Source: an uncultured Alphaproteobacteria bacterium
GTDB taxonomy: Bacteria > Pseudomonadota > Alphaproteobacteria > Rhizobiales > Ancalomicrobiaceae
Assembly: GCA_937892955.1 (NCBI GenBank)
Contig: CALBKH010000084.1
Location: forward strand, 62,001 to 126,000
DNA length: 64,000 bases
Direction: 5' to 3'
Positions within the stretch are counted from its first letter, which is position 1; each line of letters opens with the position of its first letter. A program made the translations under genes and the position numbers. Shown piece by piece: positions 8,330 to 20,796 of this stretch. The notes under the pieces were generated by a model. It had not been told where the DNA came from. It saw nothing but the letters and a program-made list of their open reading frames with translations, and did no database searches.

Positions 8330-9787
8330 TCAGCCGCCGCGCTCCGCCACCAGTCCACGGTAGAGCGCCGCGTAACGCGCCGCCGACCGCGCCCAGGAGA
8401 CGTCGGTGCGCATGGCGTTCTTCATCAGCCGCCGCCACACCGACTGATCCTCGTAGAGCGCCGCCGCCCGCTGCACCGCGGCGCGGAACATGTCGGCGTG
8501 AGGTGGTGAGAACATGACGCCGGTGCCCGCCCCCGCCTCGAGCGCCATCTCGTTGGCGTCGATGATCGTGTCGGCGAGCCCGCCGACCCGCGTCACCAGC
8601 GGGATCGCCCCGTAGCGCAGCGCACAGAGCTGGGTGAGCCCGCAGGGTTCGAAGCGCGACGGCACCAGGAGCACGTCCGATCCGGCCTGGATCAGATGCG
8701 CCAGGCTCTCGTCGTAACCGATGACGCAGGCGACTCGTCCCGGATGGGCGATCATCGCCCGGCGGAACCCCTCGACGAGGTCACGATCGCCCGACCCCAG
8801 CAGCGCCAACTGGCCGCCCGACGCCAGGATCGTCTCGACCCCCTCGAGCACCATGTCGAGGCCCTTCTGCCAGGAGAGCCGGCTGACCACCCCGAAGATC
8901 ATGGCGTTGCGATCGACGCGCAACCCCATGCGCCGCTGCAGCGCCGCCTTGTTGGGCCGCCGCGACGACGGCGAGGCCGCGTCGAAATGCGCCGCCAGCA
9001 AGGGATCGGTCGCCGGGTTCCAGACGTCGGTGTCGATGCCGTTGAGGATGCCGTGGACGACGTCGGAACGCCCCGAAAGGAGCCCCGAGAGCCCCATCCC
9101 GCCCTCCCCTGTGCGGATCTCCGCCGCATAGGTCGGCGACACCGTGGTGATCCGGTCGCTCATCCTCAGGCCGGCTTTGAGAAAGCCGATGGTGTCGTAG
9201 TACTCCACCCCCTCGACGCCCCAGGCGTGGTCCGGCAGATGCAGCGCCGCCAGCATGTCCTTGGGATATTGCCCCTGGAAGGCGAGGTTGTGGATGGTGG
9301 CGACGGTGCCCGGCCGCTTGCGCCCGTCGTATTCCATGTAGGCGGCGGTCAGCCCCGTCTGCCAATCGTGGGTGTGGACCACCGCCGGCTTGAAGCCGCC
9401 CGCCCCGCCGAGACCGACCTCGGCGGCGACCTTGGCGAGTGCGGCGAAGCGGAAGGGGTTGTCCGGCCAATCTTCCCCATCGGAGTCGTGGTAGGGGTTG
9501 CCCGGCCGATCGTAGAGATGCGGCGCATCGATCACGAAGAGATCGAGCCCGGCCGCCCGCCCGCTCACCACCTTGGCCGAACCGCCGAACAGATCGGCGA
9601 TCTTCATCACCACCTTGGGCTTCTCGAGCGCCGCCTTCACCGCCGGATAGCCCGGCACCAGGGTGCGCATCGCCACCCCTTCCTGCGCCAGAGCCCCCGG
9701 AAGCGCGCCGGCGACATCGGCCAGTCCGCCGGTCTTGACCAGCGGATAGACCTCCGAGACGACCGAGAGGACCTCGAGTGCCGACAT
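8330..9787 (-). CDS. glgA: Glycogen synthase (ADP-glucose type)
   Basis: A 485-residue GT5 glycosyltransferase, the usual bacterial length. The N-terminal KTGGLADVAG (about residues 18-27) is the ADP-glucose-binding signature. The C-terminal Rossmann half carries SRFEPCGLTQLCALRYG and a conserved GGLADTI segment. It adds glucose from ADP-glucose to the non-reducing ends of alpha-1,4-glucan in the cytoplasm. A strong GAGGAGGGGG precedes the ATG. It lies between glgC and the glgX/malQ fusion, all in one direction with short gaps. Confidence 0.96.
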   Translation of the reverse strand: MSALEVLSVVSEVYPLVKTGGLADVAGALPGALAQEGVAMRTLVPGYPAVKAALEKPKVVMKIADLFGGSAKVVSGRAAGLDLFVIDAPHLYDRPGNPYHDSDGEDWPDNPFRFAALAKVAAEVGLGGAGGFKPAVVHTHDWQTGLTAAYMEYDGRKRPGTVATIHNLAFQGQYPKDMLAALHLPDHAWGVEGVEYYDTIGFLKAGLRMSDRITTVSPTYAAEIRTGEGGMGLSGLLSGRSDVVHGILNGIDTDVWNPATDPLLAAHFDAASPSSRRPNKAALQRRMGLRVDRNAMIFGVVSRLSWQKGLDMVLEGVETILASGGQLALLGSGDRDLVEGFRRAMIAHPGRVACVIGYDESLAHLIQAGSDVLLVPSRFEPCGLTQLCALRYGAIPLVTRVGGLADTIIDANEMALEAGAGTGVMFSPPHADMFRAAVQRAAALYEDQSVWRRLMKNAMRTDVSWARSAARYAALYRGLVAERGG

Positions 9788-9826
9788 GGGATCCCCCCTC
9801 CTCGTCCGCGTTCACCGCCCCGTGGT

Positions 9827-11116
9827 TCACCGCCCCAAGAGATCGATCATCGGCTGGGTGATCAGGCAGATGCCCTTGTCGGTGCGACGGAACCGCTTGC
9901 CGTCGAGTTCGGGATCCTCACCCACCACCAGCCCGTCGGGAATGGAGACGCGCGCGTCGACCACCACGTTGCGCAGCCGGCAGCCGCGCCCGACCGAAGT
10001 CTGCGGCAGGATGACGGTGTTCTCCACCATCGAATAGGAGTTGACCCGGACGCCGGTGAACAGCAGGGAGCGCTTGAGGAAGGCGCCCGACACGATGCAG
10101 CCGCCCGAGACCAACGACGACACCGCCGAACCGCGCCGCCCGTCGATGTCGTGGACGAACTTCGCCGGCGGGGTGATCTCGCCGTAGGTCCAGATCGGCC
10201 ACTCGCTGTCGTAGAGGTCGAGTTCCGGGACCACGTCGGTGAGGTCGATGTTGGCCTCCCAATAGGCGTCGACGGTGCCGACGTCGCGCCAATAGGACGC
10301 CGATTCCTGCCGCGAGCGGACGCAGGACTTGGAGAAGTGGTGCGCGACGGCGTTCCCGTGCTTGACGATGTAGGGGATGATGTCCTTGCCGAAGTCGTGC
10401 GCCGAGTGCGGATCGGCGGCGTCGCGCTCCAGCTGGTCCCACAGGAAGCTCGCTTCGAACACGTAGATGCCCATCGATGCCAGACAGCGGTCGGCGCTGC
10501 CCGGCATGGTCGGCGGATCCTTGGGCTTCTCGACGAAGGCGAAGATGCGATCCTTCTCGTCGACGTGCATGACGCCGAAGCCGGTCGCCTCCTCCTTGGA
10601 GACCTCCAGGCAGCCGATGGTCACGTCGGCGCCCTGCTCGACGTGCTGCTGCAACATCTTCTCGTAGTCCATCTTGTAGATGTGATCACCCGCCAGGATG
10701 ATCATGTACTTCGGATCGGAGTCCTTGATGATGTCGAGGTTCTGATAGACCGCGTCGGCGGTGCCGGCGTACCACGACTCCTCCGAGACACGCTGCGACG
10801 CCGGCAGGATGTCGAAGCTCTCGTTGCGTTCGGGACGCAGGAAGTTCCAACCGCGTTGCAGGTGACGGATCAGCGAGTGCGCCTTGTACTGGGTGGCGAC
10901 GCCGAAACGGCGGATGCCGGAGTTCAGCGCGTTCGACAGGGCGAAGTCGATGATCCGCGACTTGCCGCCGAAATAGACCGCCGGCTTGGCGCGCCGATCG
11001 GTCAGTTCCATCAGTCGCGATCCGCGCCCACCGGCCAGCACGTAAGCCATGGCGTGACGCGCCAGCGGACCGCTCGCTCCCGTCTTCACGGGAGCCGGCA
11101 TCGGCTTCTTGGTCAT
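9827..11116 (-). CDS. glgC: Glucose-1-phosphate adenylyltransferase
   Basis: A 429-residue ADP-glucose pyrophosphorylase, which makes the glucosyl donor for GlgA and is the committed, allosterically controlled step of glycogen synthesis. [20 protein letters not shown] is the nucleotide-binding and activator region; GTADAVYQN and [12 protein letters not shown] are catalytic-core motifs; the C-terminal left-handed beta-helix begins near [16 protein letters not shown] precedes the ATG by about eight bases. The gap to glgB upstream is 35 bases. Confidence 0.96.
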   Translation of the reverse strand: MTKKPMPAPVKTGASGPLARHAMAYVLAGGRGSRLMELTDRRAKPAVYFGGKSRIIDFALSNALNSGIRRFGVATQYKAHSLIRHLQRGWNFLRPERNESFDILPASQRVSEESWYAGTADAVYQNLDIIKDSDPKYMIILAGDHIYKMDYEKMLQQHVEQGADVTIGCLEVSKEEATGFGVMHVDEKDRIFAFVEKPKDPPTMPGSADRCLASMGIYVFEASFLWDQLERDAADPHSAHDFGKDIIPYIVKHGNAVAHHFSKSCVRSRQESASYWRDVGTVDAYWEANIDLTDVVPELDLYDSEWPIWTYGEITPPAKFVHDIDGRRGSAVSSLVSGGCIVSGAFLKRSLLFTGVRVNSYSMVENTVILPQTSVGRGCRLRNVVVDARVSIPDGLVVGEDPELDGKRFRRTDKGICLITQPMIDLLGR

Positions 11117-11151
11117 CGCTTCCCTCCTCTCCGGTCTCCGGAGTCACCTTC

Positions 11152-13359
11152 TCATTCGCCGTCGTATTCGAAGATCACCGTCGCCAACGGCGGCACCAGG
11201 ATCTCCGCCGCCGCCGGCAGCCCGTGGCTGTCTTCGGCGCGCGCATGGATCATACCGCCGTTGCCGAGATTGGAGCCGCCGTAGCAGGCCGCGTCGGTGT
11301 TGACGATCTCGCGCCACCGCCCCGCCATCGGGAACCCGATCCGGTAGGGATCGCGCGGTATCGGCGTGAAGTTGGAGACCACGACGATCGGCTTGTCGCC
11401 CCACTCGCCGAAGCGAGCGAAGGCGTAGACCGACTGGTCGCGATCCTCGACCACGATCCAGCGGAACCCCTCCTGCTCGCAGTCGCGCGCGTGCATCGCC
11501 GGCGACGTGCGATAGACGCGATTGAGGTCGCGGATCAGGTTCTGCAGGCCCTTGTGCTCGCCGTGCGCCGTCAGGTGCCAGTCGAGCCCGCGGTCGTGGT
11601 TCCATTCGGCCCACTGGCCGAACTCCTGGCCCATGAACAGCAGCTTCTTGCCCGGGTGACCCCACATGAAGCCGTAATAGGTCCTGAGCGCCGCGAATTT
11701 CTGCCAGTGGTCGCCGCTCATCTTGCCGATCAGCGAACCCTTGCCGTGCACCACCTCGTCGTGGCTGAGCGGCAGGACGAAATTCTCGGCGAAGGCGTAG
11801 AGCAAGCCGAAGGTCAACTGGTCGTGGTGCCAACGACGGTGCACGCCCTCGCGCGACATGTAGTCGAGCGTGTCGTGCATCCACCCCATGTTCCATTTGA
11901 AGCCGAAGCCGAGACCGCCGGCGAAGACCGGCTGCGACACGCCCGGCCAGGCGGTCGATTCCTCGGCGATGGTGATCGCGCCGTCCTCGCGTCCGTAGAC
12001 GAGTTCGTTGACCCGCCGCAGGAACGCCACCGCCTCGCGATTGTCGCGCCCGCCGTCCTCGTTGGGCAACCACTCGCCCTCTTTGCGCGAATAGTCGAGG
12101 TAGAGCATCGAGGCGACGGCATCCACCCGGAGCCCGTCGACATGGTAGCGGTCGAGCCAGAACAGCGCGTTGGCGCACAGCATCGACAGCACCTCGGCAC
12201 GGCCGAAATCGTAGATCGCCGTGTTCCAGTCGGGATGGAAGCCGCGCCGCGGATCGGCGTGTTCGTAGAGCGGTCCGCCGTCGAACTCCCTGAGCCCGTG
12301 CTCGTCGGTCGGGAAATGCGCCGGCACCCAGTCGAGGATGATGCCGAGCCCGGCGACGTGGGCGGCGTCGACGAACCGGGCGAAGCCGGCCGGTTCGCCG
12401 AAACGGCGGGTCGGCGCGAACAGGCCGATCGGCTGATAGCCCCAGGAGGCGTCGAGCGGATGCTCGCTGACCGGCAGCAGCTCGAGATGGGTGAAGCCGA
12501 GATCGACCGCATAGGGGATCAGCCGCGCCGCCAGTTCGTCCCAGGTCAGGAAGCGCCCGTCGGACCCACGCTCCCACGAACCGAGATGGACCTCGTAGAT
12601 CGACATCGGTCGCCGCCGCGCGTCGCCCGGCCGCGCCGTCATCCAGGCGTCGTCGGTCCACACGAAGTCGTCGATCTTCGCCACCACCGAGGCGGTCGAC
12701 GGCCGCATCTCGCCGGCGAAACCGAAGGGATCGGCCTTGAGCGGCAGCAGCCGCCCGTCGGCCGCGACGATCTCGTACTTGTAGGCGGTGCCGACCGAAA
12801 CGTTCGGCGCGAAGATCTCCCAGATGCCGCTGTCGACGCGCTTGCGCATCTGATGGCGTCGGCCGTCCCAGGCGTTGAAGTCGCCGACCACCGAGACGCG
12901 CGCCGCGTTCGGCGCCCACACCGCGAAATCGACGCCCTCGACCCCCTCGTGGGTCATGACCTGCGCGCCGAGCCGTTCGTAGAGCGTCCGGTGGGTACCC
13001 TCGACCAACAGATGGTCGTCGACCGGCCCGAGCACCGGCCCGAAGGCATAGGGATCGTGGAGCTCCCAGGAGGCGGAGCGATTGGTCGCACGCAGGCGAT
13101 AGGGCGGGCGATCGACCGACCCGGCCCAAGGCTCCACCACGCCTTCGAAGAACCCGGCGTCGTCGCGCCGTTCGAGCCGGGCGAGCACCTCGCCCTCGGC
13201 ATCGATCACGTCGAGGAATTCGGCATGCGGCACGAAGGCCCGCACCACCGGCGCCGCCGCGGTCCCGTGCCGGCCGAGCACCCCGAAGGGATCTCCGTGC
13301 CGACCCGCGACGATCGCCTCGACGTCCGATTGCGCCGTCTTCCACACTCGGTCGCCCAT
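11152..13359 (-). CDS. glgB: 1,4-alpha-glucan branching enzyme
   Basis: A 735-residue GH13 branching enzyme with the typical four-part layout: N1 and CBM48 domains (to about residue 220), catalytic barrel and C-terminal all-beta domain. Catalytic segments are [19 protein letters not shown] (nucleophile Asp), [14 protein letters not shown] (acid Glu) and [15 protein letters not shown]. The DYSR motif and the long N-terminus distinguish it from debranching enzymes. It transfers glucan segments to make alpha-1,6 branches. It begins 117 bases after glgP ends and its start is preceded by a G-rich Shine-Dalgarno. Confidence 0.96.
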   Translation of the reverse strand: MGDRVWKTAQSDVEAIVAGRHGDPFGVLGRHGTAAAPVVRAFVPHAEFLDVIDAEGEVLARLERRDDAGFFEGVVEPWAGSVDRPPYRLRATNRSASWELHDPYAFGPVLGPVDDHLLVEGTHRTLYERLGAQVMTHEGVEGVDFAVWAPNAARVSVVGDFNAWDGRRHQMRKRVDSGIWEIFAPNVSVGTAYKYEIVAADGRLLPLKADPFGFAGEMRPSTASVVAKIDDFVWTDDAWMTARPGDARRRPMSIYEVHLGSWERGSDGRFLTWDELAARLIPYAVDLGFTHLELLPVSEHPLDASWGYQPIGLFAPTRRFGEPAGFARFVDAAHVAGLGIILDWVPAHFPTDEHGLREFDGGPLYEHADPRRGFHPDWNTAIYDFGRAEVLSMLCANALFWLDRYHVDGLRVDAVASMLYLDYSRKEGEWLPNEDGGRDNREAVAFLRRVNELVYGREDGAITIAEESTAWPGVSQPVFAGGLGFGFKWNMGWMHDTLDYMSREGVHRRWHHDQLTFGLLYAFAENFVLPLSHDEVVHGKGSLIGKMSGDHWQKFAALRTYYGFMWGHPGKKLLFMGQEFGQWAEWNHDRGLDWHLTAHGEHKGLQNLIRDLNRVYRTSPAMHARDCEQEGFRWIVVEDRDQSVYAFARFGEWGDKPIVVVSNFTPIPRDPYRIGFPMAGRWREIVNTDAACYGGSNLGNGGMIHARAEDSHGLPAAAEILVPPLATVIFEYDGE

Positions 13360-13476
13360 CGCGCCCCCCGTTCGGTGGCTCTGCGACGGCGGAACTCGCC
13401 GCCGCCCTCCACCCTGTTCAGGAACCGAAGACCCCGCTGGTCGCCGGCCGCCATGTCGCCGTCCGATCGTGCGCGA

Positions 13477-15960
<2,484 letters not shown>

Positions 15961-16129
15961 CGTCCCCGATCCTCCTCGGACGCCGTCCCCGGGGAAGTGG
16001 CCTCGGCGGACCGACTCCCACTCCCCTCCCGGCATCGATGCCACGGTTCCGACAGGTATGGCAATTCCGATGCCACGCGACCCGTTGGCGCTACGCCCGC
16101 CCCGGCCGCCGCCCTGCGACGGCCGGCGA

Positions 16130-16193
16130 GGCTCACACCGGCTCGTCGCCGCTCACGCGGAAGGCTCACACCGGCTCGTCGCCGCTCACGCGG
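16130..16193. repeat. Tandem duplication of the 3' end of the CoA-transferase gene
   Basis: A 31-base segment is present twice, at 16130-16160 and 16163-16193, with a 33-base period. The 16163-16193 copy encodes the last residues (RVSGDEPV) and the stop of the CoA-transferase. The other copy lies just downstream, in the same frame, and repeats both coding end and stop. Eleven codons per unit suggests a recent slippage duplication. Confidence 0.85.
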
Positions 16194-17716
16194 CGGGCAC
16201 CGGCCGCCTTCCATTTCGGCAGGAACGAGAAGGCCTCTTCCATCAGATGCGGCGTGTGCCGCCCCGGCGACAGCCGCATGGCGAGGTCGAGATATTCGTT
16301 GAGCGCCGGCTGCCAGTCGGGATGGGCGCAGTTGTCGATGATCACCCGCGCCCGCGCCTTGGGGCTGAGGCCGCGCAGGTCGGCCATGCCCTGCTCCGTG
16401 ACGATCACCTGCACGTCGTGCTCGGTGTGGTCGACGTGGGTGACCATCGGCACGATGCACGAGATCGCGCCGTTCTTGCGGGTCGACGGCGTCATGAAGA
16501 TCGAGGTGTAGGCGTTGCGGGCGAAGTCGCCCGAACCGCCGATGCCGTTCATGATCGAGGTGCCGGCGATGTGGGTCGAATTGACGTTGCCGTAGATGTC
16601 GGCCTCGATCATGCCGTTCATGGCGATGATGCCGAGACGACGGATGATCTCCGGATGGTTGGAGACGTCCTGCGGCCTCAGCACGATGCGCTCGCGGTAG
16701 AAGTCGACGTCGGCGAGGAATTCCTTCATCGCGTGGTCGGAGAGCGACAGCGCCGTGGCCGAGGCCATGGTGAGCTTGCCCGAGCGCAGAAGGTGCAACA
16801 TCCCGTCCTGCAACACTTCGGTGTAGGCGGTCATGCCCTCGTAGGAACCCTTCTCCAGCCCGGCCATCACCGCATTGGCGATGTTGCCGACGCCCGACTG
16901 CAGCGGCAGCAGGTTCTTCGGCATGCGGCCGTGCCGCACTTCGCAGTCGAAGAAGTCGAGGATGTGCTCGGCGATCGCCTGCGAGACCGCGTCGGGCGGC
17001 GTGAATTCGGTGTTGCGATCGGCCGCATGGGTCTCGACGACCGCGACGATCTTGTTGGGATCACAGCGGAAATAGGGCTCGCCGATGCGATCGCCGGCGG
17101 TCAGGAGCGGGATCGGACGACGGTGCGGCGGACGGTCGGTGTAGGCGTAGATGTCGTGCATGCCCTCGAGCGCCGGCGACTGCCAGGAGTTGACCTCGAG
17201 GATGATGTGCTCGGCCATCTCCAGCCAGGCCTCGTTGTTGCCGACCGACGACGACGGGATCAGCGCGCCGTCCTCGCGGATGCCGGCGACTTCGATCACC
17301 GCGAAGTCGAGCTTCCCGAGGAAGCCGAACTGGGCGTACTGCGCCACGTGGGAGAGATGGATGTCGGTGTATTCCATCTCGCCGGCGTTGATGCGGCGAC
17401 GGCACACCGGATCGGACTGATAGGGCAGCCGCATCTCCATGGCGTTGGCCTTGGCCAGCGCCCCGTCGAGTTCCGGCGCGGTCGAAGCACCCGTCCACAC
17501 CGAGATCTTGAAGGGATTGCCGTGGGCATGGGTCTCCTGGATGCGGCGCGCCAGTTCGATCGGCACTTCCTTGGGATGCCCCGAGCCGGTGAACCCGCTC
17601 ATGCCGACCCGCGCACCCGAGGGGATGAGCCCGGCGGCTTCCTTCGCCGTCATGATCTTGGAGCGCAGCGACGGCGCCCGGACACGAGAAAAACTGTGCG
17701 AAGACACGGCGTTCAT
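16166..17716 (-). CDS. Acetyl-CoA hydrolase/transferase family, likely succinyl-CoA:acetate CoA-transferase
   Basis: A 516-residue cytoplasmic class I CoA-transferase. Features match the AarC/Ach1 group: GFTGSGHPKEVP near the N-terminus, the CoA-binding SGVGNIANAVMAGL, a candidate catalytic glutamate in MTAYTEVLQDGML (about residue 297, close to Glu294 of AarC), and NGIGGSGDFARNA plus VIVTEQGMADLRGLSP late in the chain. It would move CoA between succinyl-CoA or acetyl-CoA and acetate or succinate. The ATG at 17716 gives normal length; a start 47 codons upstream would add a non-conserved tail. The 3' end carries a tandem duplication. Confidence 0.9.
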   Translation of the reverse strand: MNAVSSHSFSRVRAPSLRSKIMTAKEAAGLIPSGARVGMSGFTGSGHPKEVPIELARRIQETHAHGNPFKISVWTGASTAPELDGALAKANAMEMRLPYQSDPVCRRRINAGEMEYTDIHLSHVAQYAQFGFLGKLDFAVIEVAGIREDGALIPSSSVGNNEAWLEMAEHIILEVNSWQSPALEGMHDIYAYTDRPPHRRPIPLLTAGDRIGEPYFRCDPNKIVAVVETHAADRNTEFTPPDAVSQAIAEHILDFFDCEVRHGRMPKNLLPLQSGVGNIANAVMAGLEKGSYEGMTAYTEVLQDGMLHLLRSGKLTMASATALSLSDHAMKEFLADVDFYRERIVLRPQDVSNHPEIIRRLGIIAMNGMIEADIYGNVNSTHIAGTSIMNGIGGSGDFARNAYTSIFMTPSTRKNGAISCIVPMVTHVDHTEHDVQVIVTEQGMADLRGLSPKARARVIIDNCAHPDWQPALNEYLDLAMRLSPGRHTPHLMEEAFSFLPKWKAAGARRVSGDEPV

Positions 17717-18110
17717 GACCCGAATTGCCTCTTCGATCTCACGCGTCGAGACATTGGACCCTGTCTCGACCGGTTGTCCCGACCGACGCATCTCGATCGG
17801 TGTCGACCCGTCGCCGGTGCGACGTTCGATGCGGTGCCGCGATACTCCTTTGTGCATCGCAGCGAAAGTCCGCGAAAAGACGTTCGAGATCTTCCCACGC
17901 CTCGTGGACCCTCATCCCGAGACGGAGCCTAAAGCCCTGATGTGAAAAAAAGATGAGGAAACCGTGGGTTCGCGCATCTGCAATGTCGAAATGATCGCCG
18001 ATGCATGGCTCGGTGGTCAGCCATGCGAAATCACGGTAACCGATCCGTGAATCCCGAATCGGGTTCCGGCCGTTGCGGCACTGCGAAGGACCGACGCCGG
18101 TCGCTTCGAA
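17717..18110. other. 394-base non-coding stretch upstream of the CoA-transferase
   Basis: No convincing gene. The stretch is less GC-rich than its surroundings around 17930-18030, contains an A-run (17943-17951), and holds an 8-base inverted repeat (18003-18010/18019-18026) beyond the end of the outer-membrane protein gene. It must contain the promoter of the CoA-transferase, but no confident -35/-10 pair is visible. Confidence 0.5.
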
Positions 18111-18869
18111 TCATCGAAAGGTCCAGCGCAGGCCGCCGCCGACGTAGTTGGAGCCGGTGCGGCGCGGCGAGATCACGCCGTAGATGCCGCTGCGGTGGTG
18201 GAGGCGGAAGAAGGCCGACAGATTCTTCGCCGCCGTCGGCGTGACCGCCGCTTCGAACGCCATGAAATATTGGAGATGCCGGCTGTCGACGCCGTGGACG
18301 AAGGTCGGCCCGTATTCCCACTTCGGGGCCGCGAAGGCGTAGGAGAGGCCGTTCGCCCAGGCGAGGTTCATCGACGCCATCGACCCGAGCCCGATCTCGC
18401 CGGTGCGCAGCTTCACCGCGGCGGTCGCCTCGACGTGGTCCTGCAACCCGAAGTGCTGGTTCAGTGTCCCTTCCGCTTCGACCGAGAAGCCGTTCAACCG
18501 CCAGCGCGTGCCGGGCAGATCGAGGTCGAAGTCGAACAGCCGGCGATCGACGATCAGCGAGGCGATCTGCGCATCCTCGAAGGTCAGATTGCCGCGGACG
18601 AGATTGTAGGGAAACGACGGTAGCGTCGAGTTGGTCCACACGCCGCCGTAGAGCGCCACCGCCCAGGTCGACGGCGCCCGCGCTTCGGTGAGGATCACCT
18701 TGTCCGGTACGGGCGCGGTGAGGCCGGCGTCCTGCGCATGAGCACATACGACGTTCAGCCCGATGGCGACACCGAGCCCGGCCGATGAGAGTGTTCCAGA
18801 TCGCAACGCTTCGAACCCGCCGAGTTGAACTCGGTCGGCACGATGTCGCGCATTACTTTCCAAGTCCAC
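18111..18869 (-). CDS. Outer-membrane beta-barrel protein, possibly PagL-like lipid A deacylase
   Basis: About 250 residues (start uncertain; GTG at 18869 is the longest choice). A hydrophobic stretch ending CAHA/QDAG looks like a signal peptide cut near residue 45. The rest is made of alternating amphipathic strands and ends WTFR, with an aromatic near the C-terminus as in outer-membrane barrels. Near the end, FRLHHRSGIYGVI contains an H-x-S pair, and the general layout (about 150-residue barrel, GSNYVGGGLRWTF end) resembles acyloxyacyl hydrolase/PagL proteins, whose His and Ser are catalytic. That match is suggestive only. Neighbours give no functional hint. Confidence 0.55.
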   Translation of the reverse strand: MDLESNARHRADRVQLGGFEALRSGTLSSAGLGVAIGLNVVCAHAQDAGLTAPVPDKVILTEARAPSTWAVALYGGVWTNSTLPSFPYNLVRGNLTFEDAQIASLIVDRRLFDFDLDLPGTRWRLNGFSVEAEGTLNQHFGLQDHVEATAAVKLRTGEIGLGSMASMNLAWANGLSYAFAAPKWEYGPTFVHGVDSRHLQYFMAFEAAVTPTAAKNLSAFFRLHHRSGIYGVISPRRTGSNYVGGGLRWTFR

Positions 18870-18938
18870 AAAATATCACGAGAAATTTCAATTTGTCGCT
18901 GCGGACCGCCGTATCGCGGCGTTTCGCCACCTGCCCGG

Positions 18939-19283
18939 TCACATGGCGAAGCTGGTTCCGCAGCCGCAGGTCGCCGTCGCGTTCGGGTTGGACATCTTGA
19001 AGGCCTGACCCATCAGATCGTCGACGAAGTCGAGTTGCGATCCGCGCAGGTACTCCGCCGAGATCGGGTCGACGACCACGGTGGCGCCGTCCCGGTCGAT
19101 GACGAAATCGTCGTCGGCGCGCGTCGTCGTCAGTTCGAAGCCGTAGGAGAAACCGGAGCATCCGCCGCCGGAGACCGAGATGCGCAGCACCGTGCCCGCC
19201 GGCTCGTCGGAGACGACGAAGAGGATGCGCTTCGCCGCGGCGGCGGTGACGGAGATGGGGGCGTCGGTGATCGTATCGGACAT
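18939..19283 (-). CDS. erpA: Iron-sulfur cluster insertion protein ErpA
   Basis: A 114-residue A-type Fe-S carrier. The three conserved cysteines are all present: Cys42 in SGGGCSGF and Cys106/Cys108 in the C-terminal CGCGTSF. The segment RGSQLDFVDDLMGQAFKMSNPNA is typical of ErpA/IscA. It would accept Fe-S clusters and pass them to apoproteins. The ATG at 19283 is used because upstream in-frame residues are not conserved. It is divergent from dgt (139 bases), an arrangement commonly seen in alphaproteobacteria. Confidence 0.93.
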   Translation of the reverse strand: MSDTITDAPISVTAAAAKRILFVVSDEPAGTVLRISVSGGGCSGFSYGFELTTTRADDDFVIDRDGATVVVDPISAEYLRGSQLDFVDDLMGQAFKMSNPNATATCGCGTSFAM

Positions 19284-19421
19284 CGAAAGGAACCTCGAAG
19301 GCATCGACCGAAGGGCCGTCATGCGCTTGAAACAGGAGCGTCGTGAGGATCAAGTACGCCGCGAACGCGCGGATTCAAGCCCGTGAGTCGAGCCGAACGC
19401 CGAAAGAAGGAGCACCCCACC

Positions 19422-20663
19422 GTGTCCGATCGCACCCGCCGCATCGGATTGGGCGGTGAACCCCGCGCCCCCTGGGGCGCCGATCCGTCCGCCTCCCGCG
19501 GTCGCCTCCACGCCGAACCGACGAGCCCGACCCGCACCCCCTATCAGCGCGACCGCGACCGCATCGTCCATTCCACCGCCTTTCGCCGCCTCGCTCACAA
19601 GACCCAGGTCTTCCTGCCGCACGAGGGCGATCATTTCCGCTCGCGCCTCACCCACACCATCGAGGTGGCGCAGATCGCCCGCGCGCTCGCCCGCGCTTTC
19701 CGCCTCGACGAGGATCTCGCCGAGGCCCTGGCTCTCGGCCACGACCTCGGCCACACCCCCTTCGGCCACGCCGGCGAGCGCGCCATGGAGCGGGCGATGG
19801 CCGATTTCGGCGGCTTCGACCACAACGCCCAGACCCTGCGCATCGTCACCAAGCTCGAACGCCGCTACGCCGACTTCGACGGTTTGAACCTCTCCTGGGA
19901 GACGCTCGAGGGGCTGGTCAAGCACAACGGCCCGCTCGTCGACGGCGCCGGCCGGCCCCTCGCCGCGGCGCACGGCATGCACGCCGCCCCCGCCGAACTG
20001 CCCTATGCGATCCGCGAATACGCCGCCCTCCAGAATCTCTGGCTGTGGAGTTGGCCGAGCCTCGAGGCGCAGTGTGCGGCGATCGCCGACGACATCGCCT
20101 ACGACGCCCACGACATCGACGACGGCCTGCGCGCCGGCCTGCTCGATCTCGAGACGCTCGCCGAGGTGCCGCTGGTCGGCACCATCGTCCGCGAGGTCGC
20201 CGGCCGTCACCCCGGCCTGGAGCGACCGCGGTTCCAGCAGGAGGTGATCCGCCGCATCATCACCCGCATGGTGGAGGATGTCATCGCCGCCGGCCTCGCC
20301 CGGCTCGAGGACCACCTGCCCGGCTCCGCCGACGACGTGCGCAACGCCGGCCGCGCCCTCGTCGCCTTCTCGCCCGAGATGCAGGCCGCCGACCGCGCCA
20401 TCAAGACCTTCCTCTTCCGCACCGTCTACCGGGCCGAAGCGGTGATGGTGAAGATGCGCGCCGCCGAGGGCGTGGTGGAGGCGCTGTTCTCCACCTACAT
20501 GGACGAGCCGCAGGACCTGCCGGCCGAATGGCGCCGCGACCTCGACCTCGCCGATCGCCCCCGCGTCGCCCGCCGCGTCTGCGACTACATCGCCGGCATG
20601 ACCGACCGCTTCGCGCTCGCCGAACACCGCCGCCTGACCGGCGACGCGCCCGATCTCGGCTGA
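19422..20663 (+). CDS. dgt: Deoxyguanosinetriphosphate triphosphohydrolase-like protein
   Basis: A 413-residue HD-domain enzyme of the dGTPase family, predicted to cut dNTPs to deoxynucleoside and triphosphate. The N-terminal [20 protein letters not shown], the metal ligands in [12 protein letters not shown] and [17 protein letters not shown], and the later [10 protein letters not shown] are family signatures. The GTG at 19422 is chosen because AAGGAG (19407-19412) lies nine bases before it; an in-frame GTG at 19383 has nothing comparable. It is followed by argS in the same direction after 133 bases. Confidence 0.93.
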   Translation: MSDRTRRIGLGGEPRAPWGADPSASRGRLHAEPTSPTRTPYQRDRDRIVHSTAFRRLAHKTQVFLPHEGDHFRSRLTHTIEVAQIARALARAFRLDEDLAEALALGHDLGHTPFGHAGERAMERAMADFGGFDHNAQTLRIVTKLERRYADFDGLNLSWETLEGLVKHNGPLVDGAGRPLAAAHGMHAAPAELPYAIREYAALQNLWLWSWPSLEAQCAAIADDIAYDAHDIDDGLRAGLLDLETLAEVPLVGTIVREVAGRHPGLERPRFQQEVIRRIITRMVEDVIAAGLARLEDHLPGSADDVRNAGRALVAFSPEMQAADRAIKTFLFRTVYRAEAVMVKMRAAEGVVEALFSTYMDEPQDLPAEWRRDLDLADRPRVARRVCDYIAGMTDRFALAEHRRLTGDAPDLG

Positions 20664-20796
20664 CCCGGTCGACGAGCTTCCACTCCCGTTTGACGCCTCC
20701 CCCGATCTGGTATAGCTCGCGGGCACGTTTTCCGGCGCTTCCGGCCGTTCGGGCCGTGGAGGCGCCCTCCTCTCCCGAGATCGGAGCGATCCACCC

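Noticed and set aside
4049..8509. Long + strand frames (634 and 835 codons) opposite glgX/malQ
   Set aside because: They mirror the codon bias of the real gene on the other strand, with no domain, start signal or conserved motif.
16130..16193. Possible CRISPR-like repeat
   Set aside because: Only two units with a two-base gap; it is a simple tandem duplication of a gene end.
17717..17857. Upstream in-frame start for the CoA-transferase, and an AAAGGAG near 17840
   Set aside because: The added 47 residues are not family-like and the AAAGGAG has no usable start codon at the right distance.
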